From positions 1,488,001 through 1,552,000 of the forward strand of contig NZ_CP104854.1 of NCBI RefSeq assembly GCF_050916235.1: 64,000 nt of DNA. Direction: 5' to 3'. The DNA is from Maridesulfovibrio sp050916235 (lineage in GTDB: Bacteria; Desulfobacterota; Desulfovibrionia; Desulfovibrionales; Desulfovibrionaceae). Position 1 is the first letter of the stretch; each line of letters opens with the position of its first letter. Below are positions 1 to 8,956 of this stretch, piece by piece. The translations under genes and the position numbers were made by a program. Below the pieces are notes generated by a model. It was not told the origin of the DNA, did no database searches, and worked only from the letters and a program-made list of their open reading frames with translations.

Positions 1-407
1 GCGCCCTGCTGCTTTGCGACATCGGGATGCACATGCTGCCGGAATTCGTACTGGGCAAAGAGTTCTGCCTGACCCGCGACGAACAGAAGCGTATCCGCCA
101 GCACCCCATAGGCTCGGTCAAGCTGCTCAGTGAAACCAAAAAAATAAACAAATCCGCGCTGCGTGCCATTCTGGAGCATCATGAACGCATGGACGGATCA
201 GGCTATCCCAGAGGAGTCACCAACGAACATCTTTCCTGGCTGGGAAAGCTGTGCGGGGCTGTTGACTCATTCGTGGCCATGACCATGGAAAGGCCGGGCA
301 AGAAAAAACTGCCGATAGTGAATGCCCTTAAAATACTCTACAAGGAATCGTCCCAGTACGACCCCAACATTATTTACGCGCTGGAGAAAGTCACCTACCG
401 GGACTAA
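1..407 (+). CDS. HD-GYP domain protein, C-terminal part (5' end outside window)
   Basis: The frame is open from the left edge (first whole codon at base 3), so the N-terminus lies outside the window. HD-GYP domains hydrolyse cyclic-di-GMP. The visible part holds the end of the HD helix, the conserved HP of the following helix, the EHHERMDGSGYP block that contains the GYP signature, and a downstream VDSF/ERP segment. The position that should read HDIGK reads CDIGM, so a metal-ligand His is replaced by Cys and the usual Lys by Met. Catalysis may therefore be impaired, although the GYP half is intact. Any upstream sensory or receiver domain cannot be seen. A terminator-like hairpin follows the stop. 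Confidence 0.8.
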   Translation, partial: ALLLCDIGMHMLPEFVLGKEFCLTRDEQKRIRQHPIGSVKLLSETKKINKSALRAILEHHERMDGSGYPRGVTNEHLSWLGKLCGAVDSFVAMTMERPGKKKLPIVNALKILYKESSQYDPNIIYALEKVTYRD

Positions 408-420
408 TCCATGCACGTAA

Positions 421-455
421 AAAAGCCCCCACACATACACGCATAAGGGCTTTAT
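421..455. terminator. Bidirectional terminator hairpin
   Basis: An AAAGCCC arm (about 422-428) pairs with GGGCTTT (447-453). The hairpin lies between the HD-GYP gene and the convergent solute-binding protein gene, with A/T tracts on both sides, so it could serve both transcripts. Confidence 0.65.
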
Positions 456-470
456 TTCTTTCGGTCTTGA

Positions 471-1253
471 TTACTGCCTGTCCATGTGCAGGTAAAGAGA
501 TTTCAACTGGTCCATCTCCCCTTTCAGAATCATTTCATCCATCATGAAATTTACGGTGTCCTGCAGCCTTGAGTCCCCAGCCGGCATAAGATATCCCAGC
601 TGGCTGCGGGTGAACAGGTTGTCCAGCATGGGAGCTGCAAGGGCCGGATTGGTTGCCGCATAAAAAATGGCTTCAACACTGTCGGTAATCATAACATCAA
701 CCTTACCGTCGGCAACCGCGGCAGGAATTGCCAGATTGGACTCAAAAACAACGATTTCCGCGTTTTTGATATTGGCCCGTACAAATTTCTCATTGGTCCC
801 GCCCGGATTAACCCCGATCCTGACGCCCTTGCGATCAATGTCAGCCATGGTTTTAAAATCAGCAGCTTTTGCGGCTGCAACCAGCGGGGTCTTGCCGAAG
901 GTTACGTAACCCTGGGAAAAGCAGGCTTCCTTCTGGCGGGCAATGGTTCTGGTTATTCCGCTCATGCCGATATCGTATTTTCCGTCCTTAAGATCCTGCA
1001 TGAGTGTTTTCCAGGTAGTAGGAACGAACTCAAGTTTCACACCAAGCTTTTCGGCAAAGCTCTCTGCAACAGCAATATCAAATCCTTCATATTTACCGTT
1101 ATTATTGTAGGAGAAAGGTTTATAGTCTCCGGTAGTGCCCACCCTTAGAACCTTGGAGGACATTATTTCATCAAAGGAACGGGCCTGGGCGATACCTGCC
1201 CACAGGCAGGTCAACAATGCGGAAGCCAGAGACAATGCAAGTATGCGTTTCAT
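471..1253 (-). CDS. Periplasmic family 3 solute-binding protein (PheC/cyclohexadienyl dehydratase-like)
   Basis: This 260-residue exported protein starts MKRILALSLASALLTCLWAG, a clear signal peptide ending near AQA. The body is a type II periplasmic binding fold of the amino-acid-binding family: VLRVGTTGDYKPFSY near the start, EGFDIAVAESFAEKLG, then DIGMSGITRT. The GTTGDYKPFSY block resembles the cyclohexadienyl/arogenate dehydratase branch, so it may be an enzyme of phenylalanine synthesis rather than a transporter component. No permease or ATPase gene is adjacent, which fits either a dehydratase or an orphan receptor. The start at 1253 is chosen over longer options because AAGGAG sits seven bases upstream. 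It is convergent with the HD-GYP gene. Confidence 0.8.
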   Translation of the reverse strand: MKRILALSLASALLTCLWAGIAQARSFDEIMSSKVLRVGTTGDYKPFSYNNNGKYEGFDIAVAESFAEKLGVKLEFVPTTWKTLMQDLKDGKYDIGMSGITRTIARQKEACFSQGYVTFGKTPLVAAAKAADFKTMADIDRKGVRIGVNPGGTNEKFVRANIKNAEIVVFESNLAIPAAVADGKVDVMITDSVEAIFYAATNPALAAPMLDNLFTRSQLGYLMPAGDSRLQDTVNFMMDEMILKGEMDQLKSLYLHMDRQ

Positions 1254-1501
1254 AAATACTCCTTGAACAGCACAGAACTGTGCCTTTCGAAATGTGATGT
1301 GGAAATTGATTGGCCGGATGCAGGAAGCGTCCGGATCTGACATGATCAGGCAACATAACGTCTTGCCCCGGCAATGTCCACTGGCCGGCCTCGAACACAC
1401 AAAAACATGATGGATTTACCCGTACTTTTATGCAAAAATCAAAGACGTCCTGCAGGATGATAGCGACCTGCTTCACAATTTATCTGAGCTGAAGACCGGC
1501 T

Positions 1502-2134
1502 ATGATCGATAAACCCGACAATACCAAAGCAAACCTCAGCGCGGCTATTCTGGCCGGCGGAGAAGGCCGCCGCATGGGCCGGACGGATAAATCATGTCTG
1601 GAAATTTCCGGACAGAAACTGGTCAGCAGGATCATCCGGAGCCTGGAAGGCCTTTTCAACGAGATCTTCGTCATCACCCGGACACCAGAGAATCATCCGG
1701 ACCTGAAGGTCAGGCTCGTGGGTGACATTTTTGAATTACGCAGCTCGCTGACCGGATTACACTCGGCCCTGTACCATGCCCGCACGGACCATGTTTTCAT
1801 CACCGCCTGCGATTCTCCTTTTCTGAACCGGGAGCTCATCACCGCGTTCCTAAACCATCTTCAACCTGATGACGATGTCCTGATCCCCATCCACCCCGAC
1901 GGCATGTACGAACCGCTGTGCGCGGTATACTCCAGACGCTGCCTGCCCTTCATCGAACAGAACCTTGAAAAAAACATTTTTCAGATCATCCGTTTCTTTC
2001 CGCAGGTCAAAGTCCACACCGTGGATACCGACTTCCTGCAGAAAAAGGATCACGATCTGGAAACTTTCATCAACGTAAACACCCCTGAAGAGCTGGACAG
2101 GGCCTGCAAAAGGGCTTCACATGCCGACAGATAA
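1502..2134 (+). CDS. mobA: Molybdenum cofactor guanylyltransferase MobA
   Basis: This 210-residue cytoplasmic protein transfers GMP from GTP to molybdopterin to make the MGD cofactor used by bis-MGD oxidoreductases. The N-terminal nucleotide-binding signature LAGGEGRRMGRTDK (residues about 17-30) and the metal-binding region FITACDSPFLN are present, and the length is usual for MobA. The last 14 bases overlap the start of moeA, so the two are almost certainly translationally coupled. Several Mo/W enzymes occur in this window, including the sulfur-type reductase at 36312-38510, which would need bis-MGD. The Shine-Dalgarno is weak. Confidence 0.9.
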   Translation: MIDKPDNTKANLSAAILAGGEGRRMGRTDKSCLEISGQKLVSRIIRSLEGLFNEIFVITRTPENHPDLKVRLVGDIFELRSSLTGLHSALYHARTDHVFITACDSPFLNRELITAFLNHLQPDDDVLIPIHPDGMYEPLCAVYSRRCLPFIEQNLEKNIFQIIRFFPQVKVHTVDTDFLQKKDHDLETFINVNTPEELDRACKRASHADR

Positions 2135-3359
2135 AGGCCACAACTTTTTTCTACTGGATATTCCCCGTGCCGAAGCCCTTCATATTCTAAAGGAAAACAT
2201 CAGCCCCGTTCAGCCCAGATCGGTATCCGTTACAGACTGCTGCGGCTGCATAGCCGCAGAAACCATAACTTCGGCCATATCCCTCCCCGAGAATGACCGC
2301 TCGGCCATGGACGGCTTTGCCGTTTCAAGCGCGGACACAGCCGGGGCAACAAAAGAATCACCCGTCAGAATGGCTTTCTGCGGGGAAGTGCGTCCCTCGG
2401 AAACACAGAAATGCTGTGCCCCCGGAGAATGTGCGGTAAGAGTCCTCACCGGAGGCATTGTCCCGGAAGGAACCGATGCAGTTATCCCCTTCGAGAAAGT
2501 AACCATTGAAGATGACACCATAGGAATCAAAGGTCCGGTGCGGGAAGGGGACTTCGTCCGCAAGGCAGGATCGGACATCATAAAGGGAGAAACAATAGTT
2601 CCTGCTGACAAGAGAATCTCGCCGTGTGAGGCTGCACTGCTGGCCTATACCGGAATCCGCTCCGTAAATGTACGCCGTCCCCTGTCCATAGGTGTGCTTG
2701 CCGTCGGTAACGAACTCTGCGACCCGGCTCTTGAAAATGCCTGCGGACTCATTCCTGCCGACAATCTTATCCTGATGAAATCACTGTGCGGCAGGGTCGG
2801 GGTCAATAACGTGGACATCGCCACCTGCGCCAATTCACCTGAATCAATTTCCAAAGCAATCTGCGGCAATTCTGGCTGCGACCTGATCATAACCACCGGG
2901 GGAACCGGTCCCGGAAACCGCGACTTTGTATTCAATTCGGTGCTGGATGCCGGAGGGAAACCTTTATTCAAAGGGCTGGCCATGCACCCGGCCAAATCCG
3001 TTTTCGCTTTCCGTATGGATAGCTGCATTGTCATCGGGCTGCCCGGCCCTCCCAACGCCGTAAACCTCGCCTTTCACACCATCATCAGGCCGGTCATCAA
3101 CATTCTTCTGAATGTTCCTGAAATCTCCCCGGTCAAAACCGCCCTGCTCAAAAGTAGCGTAAAAGGGGCCGGAGGAAGGGAAAAAATGCGTCCCTGCTTC
3201 ATCGGCGAAGAAAACGGTTATATTTTCGCCGACCCCCTCACATCCGGACACCTTTCACCGAGAAAAATCATGTCCCTGAGCAACGGCATCATCATCCTCC
3301 CCTCTGACAGCGGAGAGCTGGAGGAAGGTCAGCCTGTTGAAGTCATCTGCTACGGCTGA
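2121..3359 (+). CDS. moeA: Molybdopterin molybdenumtransferase MoeA
   Basis: MoeA inserts molybdate into adenylated molybdopterin. The 412-residue protein shows the family landmarks in order: DRSAMDGFAV near residue 60, GGIVPEGTDAVIPFE near residue 110, the GDFVRKAGSDI segment, and the MPT-binding MoCF domain with ITTGGTGPGNRDF and GLPGPPNAV. The C-terminal domain is a short beta region ending at residue 412. The gene overlaps mobA by 14 bases, forming a two-gene cofactor operon that ends at the hairpin at 3560-3583. A second MoeA-like domain occurs in the fusion at 29376-30995, which lacks the first MoeA domains, so this is the housekeeping copy. Confidence 0.92.
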   Translation: MPTDKGHNFFLLDIPRAEALHILKENISPVQPRSVSVTDCCGCIAAETITSAISLPENDRSAMDGFAVSSADTAGATKESPVRMAFCGEVRPSETQKCCAPGECAVRVLTGGIVPEGTDAVIPFEKVTIEDDTIGIKGPVREGDFVRKAGSDIIKGETIVPADKRISPCEAALLAYTGIRSVNVRRPLSIGVLAVGNELCDPALENACGLIPADNLILMKSLCGRVGVNNVDIATCANSPESISKAICGNSGCDLIITTGGTGPGNRDFVFNSVLDAGGKPLFKGLAMHPAKSVFAFRMDSCIVIGLPGPPNAVNLAFHTIIRPVINILLNVPEISPVKTALLKSSVKGAGGREKMRPCFIGEENGYIFADPLTSGHLSPRKIMSLSNGIIILPSDSGELEEGQPVEVICYG

Positions 3360-3559
3360 TTGGCTCCGGCCCGGCTTCCCTCCACTTTCAATGACAATTT
3401 CATTTCCTCCGGCTTCTTCACGCAACTGTCACAAAAACGCATTCTGATCGGAGAGCGCCAGTTCTCCTGCCGGTGTAAACAAATCTCATGTACCAAAATG
3501 CAGCAGGAGCTTCCTGCCGAACCATCGACAAGACATCATTGATGTTTCTTTCTTGACCG

Positions 3560-3583
3560 GGCGACCCAGACAGGTCGCCTTTT
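3560..3583 (+). terminator. Rho-independent terminator after moeA
   Basis: A perfect 7-bp stem GGCGACC/GGTCGCC with a six-base loop is followed by TTTT and a T-rich tract. It lies between moeA and the PhoH-type gene. Confidence 0.75.
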
Positions 3584-3620
3584 CCTTTTCGCCCAACCGT
3601 CAACCGGAAGTCGAGGAATC

Positions 3621-4811
3621 ATGGGACAGAAAAATTTTGTACTGGACACCAACGTACTTATTGAAAACCCCAAGTGCATCACAGCACTGCGGAACGGACA
3701 GGATAATATGGTCCACATCCCCTACACAGTACTGACCGAGCTGGACAAGCTGAAACGCGACCCACGCATCGGCCATATTGTTTCGCAGGCGATACACTCC
3801 ATCCTGACGGACGGGAAACTAACCATACTTTCCCCGGAATATGCAGAGACAATCGAATCGCAGAACCCGGACGACCGTATCCTCAAGGAAACACTCAACA
3901 GCGGCATTGAATCTCCCATACTCGTTACCAATGACCGCATCCTGCAGATCAAGGCCGGAATATACTCCCTGCAATGCGAAGAGTACAAGGATTCCGATCC
4001 GTTCAGATCTGATTCACAGCTGTATACCGGTTTCACCGCAGAAGGAGAAACCCCGGCGGTCAACAGTTTCAGCTGGAAAAACGGAACCCCGGTCTTTAAC
4101 GGTGCTCACGGAGAAAAACCTGTTACCTACACCCACGAAGTATGGGGAGTGAAACCGCGCAACATTTACCAGAACCTTGCACTCGAACTGATGCTGAATG
4201 ACTATATAAACCTTGTCTCGATACAATCTGAGGCGGGATACGGTAAAACATTTCTGGCCTTGGCATCGGCACTTTATCTGGCTCTGGAAAAAAAGAGCAA
4301 CCCCTACGAAAAAGTGTATCTTGTCAAACCGATATGGGAAATAGGGGCCAAAATGGGCTACCTGCCGGGGACTGTCGAAGAAAAAATGCAGCCGTATATC
4401 CGCTACATAAGAGATCTGGCTGTGAAGCTGCACGAGCAGCGTCCGGCAAACCGAATTTTCATGGACACGGATTCCGAAAAATTCCGCTTCAACCAGAAGA
4501 AATTCGAGATACTGCCCATCGCCTACATCCGCGGAATGAACCTTGAAAACTGCGTGGTCATCATTGACGAGATGCAGAATATGTCCCGATCCGAAGTCCG
4601 CTCACTGCTGACCCGCATGGGTGAAGGCGTCAAATGCCTCTGCCTCGGAGATACCAGACAGGTGGACAATCCCTATCTGAATGAGAGCAACAACGGTTTG
4701 AACTGGGTGGTCAAAAAACTTCGTAACAATAAGGAATACGCGCACATGGTGCTAAAGGGGGAACGCTCCAGAGGACCGATAACCGACATGGTATTGAAGA
4801 CCGGGCTGTAA
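3621..4811 (+). CDS. PIN domain-PhoH family ATPase (YlaK/PhoH2-type)
   Basis: This 396-residue cytoplasmic protein has two domains. Residues about 5-130 form a PIN ribonuclease domain: FVLDTNVLIENP supplies the first acidic residue, TELDKLK the second, and LVTNDRIL the last. From about residue 170 a PhoH-type P-loop ATPase follows, with SEAGYGKT as Walker A (near residue 205) and VVIIDEMQN as Walker B. PIN-PhoH proteins of this layout are known as RNA helicase/ribonucleases. The gene stands alone between two terminators, so its context gives no further clue. The start ATG follows a GAGGAATC Shine-Dalgarno. Confidence 0.9.
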   Translation: MGQKNFVLDTNVLIENPKCITALRNGQDNMVHIPYTVLTELDKLKRDPRIGHIVSQAIHSILTDGKLTILSPEYAETIESQNPDDRILKETLNSGIESPILVTNDRILQIKAGIYSLQCEEYKDSDPFRSDSQLYTGFTAEGETPAVNSFSWKNGTPVFNGAHGEKPVTYTHEVWGVKPRNIYQNLALELMLNDYINLVSIQSEAGYGKTFLALASALYLALEKKSNPYEKVYLVKPIWEIGAKMGYLPGTVEEKMQPYIRYIRDLAVKLHEQRPANRIFMDTDSEKFRFNQKKFEILPIAYIRGMNLENCVVIIDEMQNMSRSEVRSLLTRMGEGVKCLCLGDTRQVDNPYLNESNNGLNWVVKKLRNNKEYAHMVLKGERSRGPITDMVLKTGL

Positions 4812-4887
4812 CCCTTCTACTGCGATTCAACAGTTTTCACCCGCTGAAACTTATTCATATAGAACTTCCTGGCTCACATAAAAAACA

Positions 4888-4930
4888 ACAAAGGACGTGT
4901 GACTGAACAGTCATACGTCCTTTGCTTTTA
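4888..4930 (+). terminator. Strong terminator after the PIN-PhoH gene
   Basis: A long stem AAAGGACGT(G)TGACT pairs with AGTCATACGTCCTTT around a GAAC loop and is followed by GCTTTTA. The arms match over about 15 bases with one bulge. Confidence 0.8.
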
Positions 4931-5057
4931 TACTAAAAAAACAACCGGCAAGTTTACGATCCAAAAACAGCACAGCCATGCCGAAGAGCCCGGCCCCCCT
5001 CGGCTCTCTGTACGCCGGAGATTGAATCAGATTAAAGCGCGCCGGGCATCAAATTCT

Positions 5058-6533
5058 CTAATAATCGGCCAGCCAGTTATGCGGGATGGTCCAGCAGCCG
5101 TTCTGCACGGTCTCAACCAGCGCATCAAGCAGTCTGGCGACACCATACTCGCGGCATGACGGAATGTGCAGATCAGCAGCGGGCAGGACTTCGGGTGCGG
5201 CATTGGCCACGGCCGCGCTGATTCCGACATGGCCGAACAGGGTCAGGTCATTCTCGCTGTCTCCGATGGCAATGGAGTTGAGATCAGGCCAACCGGCTTC
5301 CTTCATGATCTGCATTGCCGCGGAATGTTTTCCGTGTCCCGCAGGTCCGATTTCAAGAAACTCCTCGGCAGTCCGCACGCAGCTGAGTCCGTGTTCGGCC
5401 GCAAGGTTGCGCACGAATTCGCACTGCTCAGTCTGGTTGCGGTGAGAGAAGGTCAGAATCTTGATAGCTCCGCTATTTCCGGGAGTGTCCCCGTATTGCG
5501 GCAGGACCTCCCCGACCATGGTAAAGGCATGGCGTTCTTCCGGCTTGAGTTTAGCACGGGTCCAGATTCCATCGGTAACATAAGTCGCGTAATTCACACC
5601 CTTTTCAAGCAGGGCATTTTCTATGGCTTCAAACGGCCCAAGAACATCGCCATGCAACCGAATCTGCCCGTTGCGGACAATTACGGACCCGTTGACCCCG
5701 GCATGGGAATTATGGCTTCCCACACTGCTGATAAGCTCAGGCACACTGATCATATGCTTGCCGGTGACAAGGGAAAACCGCCCTCCCGCAGTTGTATAAC
5801 GGTTGATTGCTGCAAGAGTGCGCCGGTCAATTCTTGCTCCGGGAGTAATCAGGGTGTTGTCTATATCGCAGAAAACCCATGGCAGATTGCGGCCCTGCTG
5901 GCGGGCAATGCCATCGGCATAGGAAGCCTGTACCCGGCGGGCCACCGGCAGGGTTGCGCGGGCAATCCAAGGTGGAATCGAATCCGCACCGAAGCGGTGT
6001 TCGAGTTCAGCGATACGCTGCCCGAAGGTAAATGGTTCGCCTACGGGAGATGTACGAAAATCGCAGTAACGCACCGCATCATGAATGATTCCATCCAGCT
6101 CCGGCTCAGGAAAGCGGTCATAGAGAGTCTTCATCTCCGGCATGGATTCAATTTCAATCGGTGTACTGGAATGCCAGAGCACGGCCTCGATGACCTCTTC
6201 AGGAGCGTTGCAGTGGGCAAGAAATACGGCTCCATCAAGGGGGTGAAATCCGGTGCTCCGCAATTCTTCAGAATAGCCTACATCATGGAAAAGAGCAGCG
6301 GTTACTATCTTTTCGGCAAGAACAGAATCATAGCCCAGCTGATTAACAAGCCTTTCGGCAGTACGGCGGGCCTGCCGCATGTGGGCAAGGCGGGTTGAAT
6401 CCGCCGGGAAGAAGGATGCGGCAAATTTATCATCAAGCACCCCGGCGACCGGTGCCAGAGGCTCCGGAAATATTTCTTTCAATATGTCGGACAATTTCAC
6501 GGAATGCTCCGCTGGGAATGGTATTTGGTTCAT
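5058..6533 (-). CDS. HD-domain phosphohydrolase fused to Cof-type HAD phosphatase
   Basis: This 491-residue protein joins two hydrolase domains. The first 210 residues are an HD domain: LAHMRQARRTAERL, then ALFHDVGYSEEL near residue 85, and a later HDAVRYCDF. From about residue 220 a HAD phosphatase of the Cof/sugar-phosphatase type follows, with motif I FCDIDNTLITPG and motif IV IAIGDSENDLTLFG. The substrate is not evident. The HD part resembles predicted phosphohydrolases of the YqeK/GH-like group and the HAD part resembles sucrose/mannosyl phosphatases. It is transcribed leftward, downstream of hisC-cmk, but a terminator separates them. The start ATG at 6533 lacks a good Shine-Dalgarno, so the N-terminus is less certain. 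Confidence 0.85.
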   Translation of the reverse strand: MNQIPFPAEHSVKLSDILKEIFPEPLAPVAGVLDDKFAASFFPADSTRLAHMRQARRTAERLVNQLGYDSVLAEKIVTAALFHDVGYSEELRSTGFHPLDGAVFLAHCNAPEEVIEAVLWHSSTPIEIESMPEMKTLYDRFPEPELDGIIHDAVRYCDFRTSPVGEPFTFGQRIAELEHRFGADSIPPWIARATLPVARRVQASYADGIARQQGRNLPWVFCDIDNTLITPGARIDRRTLAAINRYTTAGGRFSLVTGKHMISVPELISSVGSHNSHAGVNGSVIVRNGQIRLHGDVLGPFEAIENALLEKGVNYATYVTDGIWTRAKLKPEERHAFTMVGEVLPQYGDTPGNSGAIKILTFSHRNQTEQCEFVRNLAAEHGLSCVRTAEEFLEIGPAGHGKHSAAMQIMKEAGWPDLNSIAIGDSENDLTLFGHVGISAAVANAAPEVLPAADLHIPSCREYGVARLLDALVETVQNGCWTIPHNWLADY

Positions 6534-6584
6534 AAGAGTGATGTGTTAGTAACGGCTGATGCAAAGTCAAGCCGCCTTTGACCC

Positions 6585-6624
6585 GAAAAAACCGCAGGCC
6601 GCCCGGACTTCTGTCCAAGCGGCC
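6585..6624 (-). terminator. Terminator after hisC-cmk
   Basis: Read leftward, GGCCGC pairs with GCGGCC with an inner GGAC/GTCC stem, followed by a run of six T (6586-6591 on the complement). It closes the hisC-cmk operon. Confidence 0.7.
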
Positions 6625-6651
6625 CGATAAATTCAGGATTTGAAAAAGGTT

Positions 6652-7323
6652 CTAATCGTATATTTTTTTAACTTCTTCCACCAGACGTTCAAAGACTCCA
6701 TGAATGTCGAGCCTTGTGGTATCGACAATAATGGCGTCTTCAGCAGGTCTGAGCGGTGCAACCTTGCGATTACGGTCCTGTTCGTCGCGAACCCTGATCT
6801 GCTCGGTAAGTTCGGCGAGATCGGCAGGCTTACCCATTTCCTGCAACTGGAGGAACCTGCGGTGTGCACGCTCCTCCAGATCTGCATCCAGAAAGAACTT
6901 GCAGGCGGCCTGCGGGAAAATGACCGTTCCCATATCGCGCCCCTCGGCAATAAGCGAGGTGGTATGGCCGATCCCGCGCTGGGCGATCTTTTGGTATTCG
7001 CGAACAGCCGGTATTCTGGCCATGTTTGAAGCCCACATACCGACTGTTTCCGTGCGGATTTCATCGGTCAGGGGAATCCCGTTCAGGCTCAGCACTGAAT
7101 TGGACCCACTGCCGGACAGGGCGAATTCAAGAGAATCCAGTCCTTCCTTCAAGCGTTCCTCGGACCATTCCCACGACCCCTCGCCCAGTTTCCAGGCAGT
7201 GCCGCGGAACATGGCCCCGGTATCGAGATATGCAATTTCAAAGCGGTCGGCCAGACGCTTGGCCAGGGAGGATTTTCCTACCCCGGCAGGCCCGTCAAGG
7301 GTAATGATAAAAGGAACGGGCAT
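6652..7323 (-). CDS. cmk: Cytidylate kinase
   Basis: Cmk phosphorylates CMP and dCMP with ATP. The 223-residue protein begins with the P-loop ITLDGPAGVGKSSLAKRLA, continues with YLDTGAMFR, and shows the EGRDMGTVIFP and FFLDADLEERAHRR segments typical of bacterial Cmk. Length is normal. The start codon overlaps the hisC stop by one base (TAATG), so it is translated after hisC by coupling. The hisC-cmk pairing also occurs in other sulfate reducers as far as I recall. Confidence 0.93.
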   Translation of the reverse strand: MPVPFIITLDGPAGVGKSSLAKRLADRFEIAYLDTGAMFRGTAWKLGEGSWEWSEERLKEGLDSLEFALSGSGSNSVLSLNGIPLTDEIRTETVGMWASNMARIPAVREYQKIAQRGIGHTTSLIAEGRDMGTVIFPQAACKFFLDADLEERAHRRFLQLQEMGKPADLAELTEQIRVRDEQDRNRKVAPLRPAEDAIIVDTTRLDIHGVFERLVEEVKKIYD

Positions 7324-8417
7324 TAAAGGATCTCCCTGATGGTCTTGAGGAAGACTTCGTTCTCATAGTCGGTTCCCATGTTTACACGGATGTATTCCGG
7401 CAGACCGAAGCTCTTGAGCGGACGGACAATAATGCCGCGCCTCAACAGCTCCTCAAAGACCTCCACGGCATCGCGGGTAGGCTTGAACATAACAAAGTTG
7501 GCCTGTGAATCCAGCACTTCGCAGCCCATCTCGCGCAGACCGGAAGTAAACCGCTTACGGCCGCGCAGTACCACATCCAGAGTGGTGTTGTAAAAAACCT
7601 CATCCGCGAGAACTGCAATGGCAGCCTCCTCGGCAAGCAGATTTACGGTGAAGGGAGCACGGGCACTGTTGATATAACCGGCCAGTTCAGGACTCATGAT
7701 CCCGAAACCGACGCGCAGTCCGGCCAGTCCGTAAGCCTTGGAAAAGGTTCTGGTCAGCACGATGTTGGGAAATTCGTTGAGCAGCCCGCGCATGTCGTAG
7801 ACTTCTGCCGGAGTTGCGAAATCTATGTAGGCCTCATCAATCGCCAGTATGGTATGCTCCGGGATGGACGCGGCCATTTCACGGACCTCGGCGGCAGTAA
7901 CGGCAAGCCCGGTGGGGTTGTCGGGGGTGGTAAGGAATACAATGGCAGTCTTTTCGGAGACAGCTTCGGCAAGAGCCTTCAGAGGCTGCCGGTATCCTTC
8001 CCCACGGGGTATCTGGCGGAAATTTATGCCGCACAACCGGGACATGAGCCGGTACATGCTGAAGCAGGATTCATAAGTCAGCACCTCATCCTGTCCCGGC
8101 TGGGCCTTGATGCGCACCAGCAGGTCAATAACTTCATCTGATCCGTTGCCACTGATGATCTGGGCCTCGTCCACGCCGACACGCTCGGCAATGGCCCGGT
8201 TCAGACGCGGGTTGCCGTTGTGGGGATAGCGAAAAACATAGGGGGCATGGCGGTTAATGGCCTTCTGGGCCAGAGGGGAAGCCCCCAGCGGGTTTTCGTT
8301 GCTGGCGAGTTTGATTACGGTATCGAGGCCGTACTTCTGCTTGATTTCATCGATGGTCAGCCCCGGAGCGTAAGGGGTTGAATCCATCATATCTGGGCGG
8401 ACCTTGATGGCTGACAT
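7323..8417 (-). CDS. hisC: Histidinol-phosphate aminotransferase
   Basis: HisC is a PLP enzyme that converts imidazole-acetol phosphate to histidinol phosphate in histidine synthesis. The 364-residue protein has the class I/II aminotransferase landmarks: KLASNENPLG near residue 37, YPHNGNPRLN, GNGSDEVIDLL, TPDNPTG, AIDEAYIDF, and the PLP lysine in TRTFSKAYGLAGLRVG. Length and motif order are normal. AAGGATT precedes the ATG at 8417. It is first in a two-gene operon with cmk. Confidence 0.92.
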   Translation of the reverse strand: MSAIKVRPDMMDSTPYAPGLTIDEIKQKYGLDTVIKLASNENPLGASPLAQKAINRHAPYVFRYPHNGNPRLNRAIAERVGVDEAQIISGNGSDEVIDLLVRIKAQPGQDEVLTYESCFSMYRLMSRLCGINFRQIPRGEGYRQPLKALAEAVSEKTAIVFLTTPDNPTGLAVTAAEVREMAASIPEHTILAIDEAYIDFATPAEVYDMRGLLNEFPNIVLTRTFSKAYGLAGLRVGFGIMSPELAGYINSARAPFTVNLLAEEAAIAVLADEVFYNTTLDVVLRGRKRFTSGLREMGCEVLDSQANFVMFKPTRDAVEVFEELLRRGIIVRPLKSFGLPEYIRVNMGTDYENEVFLKTIREIL

Positions 8418-8441
8418 ACTGGAATCCTTTTTTAAGTAGAC

Positions 8442-8516
8442 TTTGATGCGCTATGCGCTTTTGACAGGTGATTTCGCCTCCGGCGGCCAAAGGAGCAAGC
8501 CCCTTTGGAATCCCCA
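8442..8516 (+). repeat. Dispersed two-module repeat, copy A
   Basis: Module 1 reads TTTGATGCGCTATGCGCTTT. Module 2, after CTCCGGCGG, is the hairpin CCAAAGG/CCTTTGG ending in AATCCCC. Module 1 recurs at 21376-21400 and, inverted, at 19104-19126. Module 2-like sequence recurs at 34741-34780. Confidence 0.65.
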
Positions 8517-8803
8517 TTAGTTGCAGTCTATTAACAGTAAAACTGCCGCAAAAATTTATGCTTTGCAGAGCTATGGAAATAGCCATATCAACTAAAACAG
8601 AACTATCCGTTTCCGGTATGTCATCCAGGAAAAACCAGAAAACCATTCATTGGGGAAAAGCTCTGCGATTTCAAACTGAATAAATTGTTATTCACTACGG
8701 CTAGGGCTTGATAAAAGGCTTTTCCGGCCCCGGATGGGACCGCCGGTAGGCAATGTAGTTGGGAACGGGAGGTTTGTCAAAACTGAGCGGGCAGAAAAAG
8801 GCT

Positions 8804-8842
8804 GAAAAAATGCGCCCCCCGCCTGATGCTGGGACGGGGGGC
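8804..8842 (-). terminator. Terminator after the stress-protein gene
   Basis: GCCCCCCG (8814-8821) pairs with CGGGGGGC (8835-8842). On the leftward strand the stem is followed by a run of six T (8805-8810 complement). It lies downstream of the leftward uspA-type gene. Confidence 0.75.
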
Positions 8843-8956
8843 TCTCGGGGTTAGGAGGTCAGACCGAAAGACTTGGCACATTGCCTTTCTCCGGCCTGTC
8901 TGAGGTTGTCTTTCATGATGGTCTCAAAACATCATCACATTAAGACGGGCATCCGG

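Larger units (their letters stand above)
8418..8956. other. Gene-poor spacer with repeat element and terminator
   Basis: No convincing gene lies in this 539-base gap between hisC and the stress-protein gene. It holds one copy of the dispersed repeat (8442-8516), an A/T-rich middle and the hairpin at 8804-8842. Short open frames here have no good Shine-Dalgarno and no recognisable sequence. Confidence 0.6.

Noticed and set aside
5166..6398. 410-residue frame on the plus strand
   Set aside because: It lies wholly opposite the HD-HAD gene, which has clear motifs; codon pattern and content look like a shadow.
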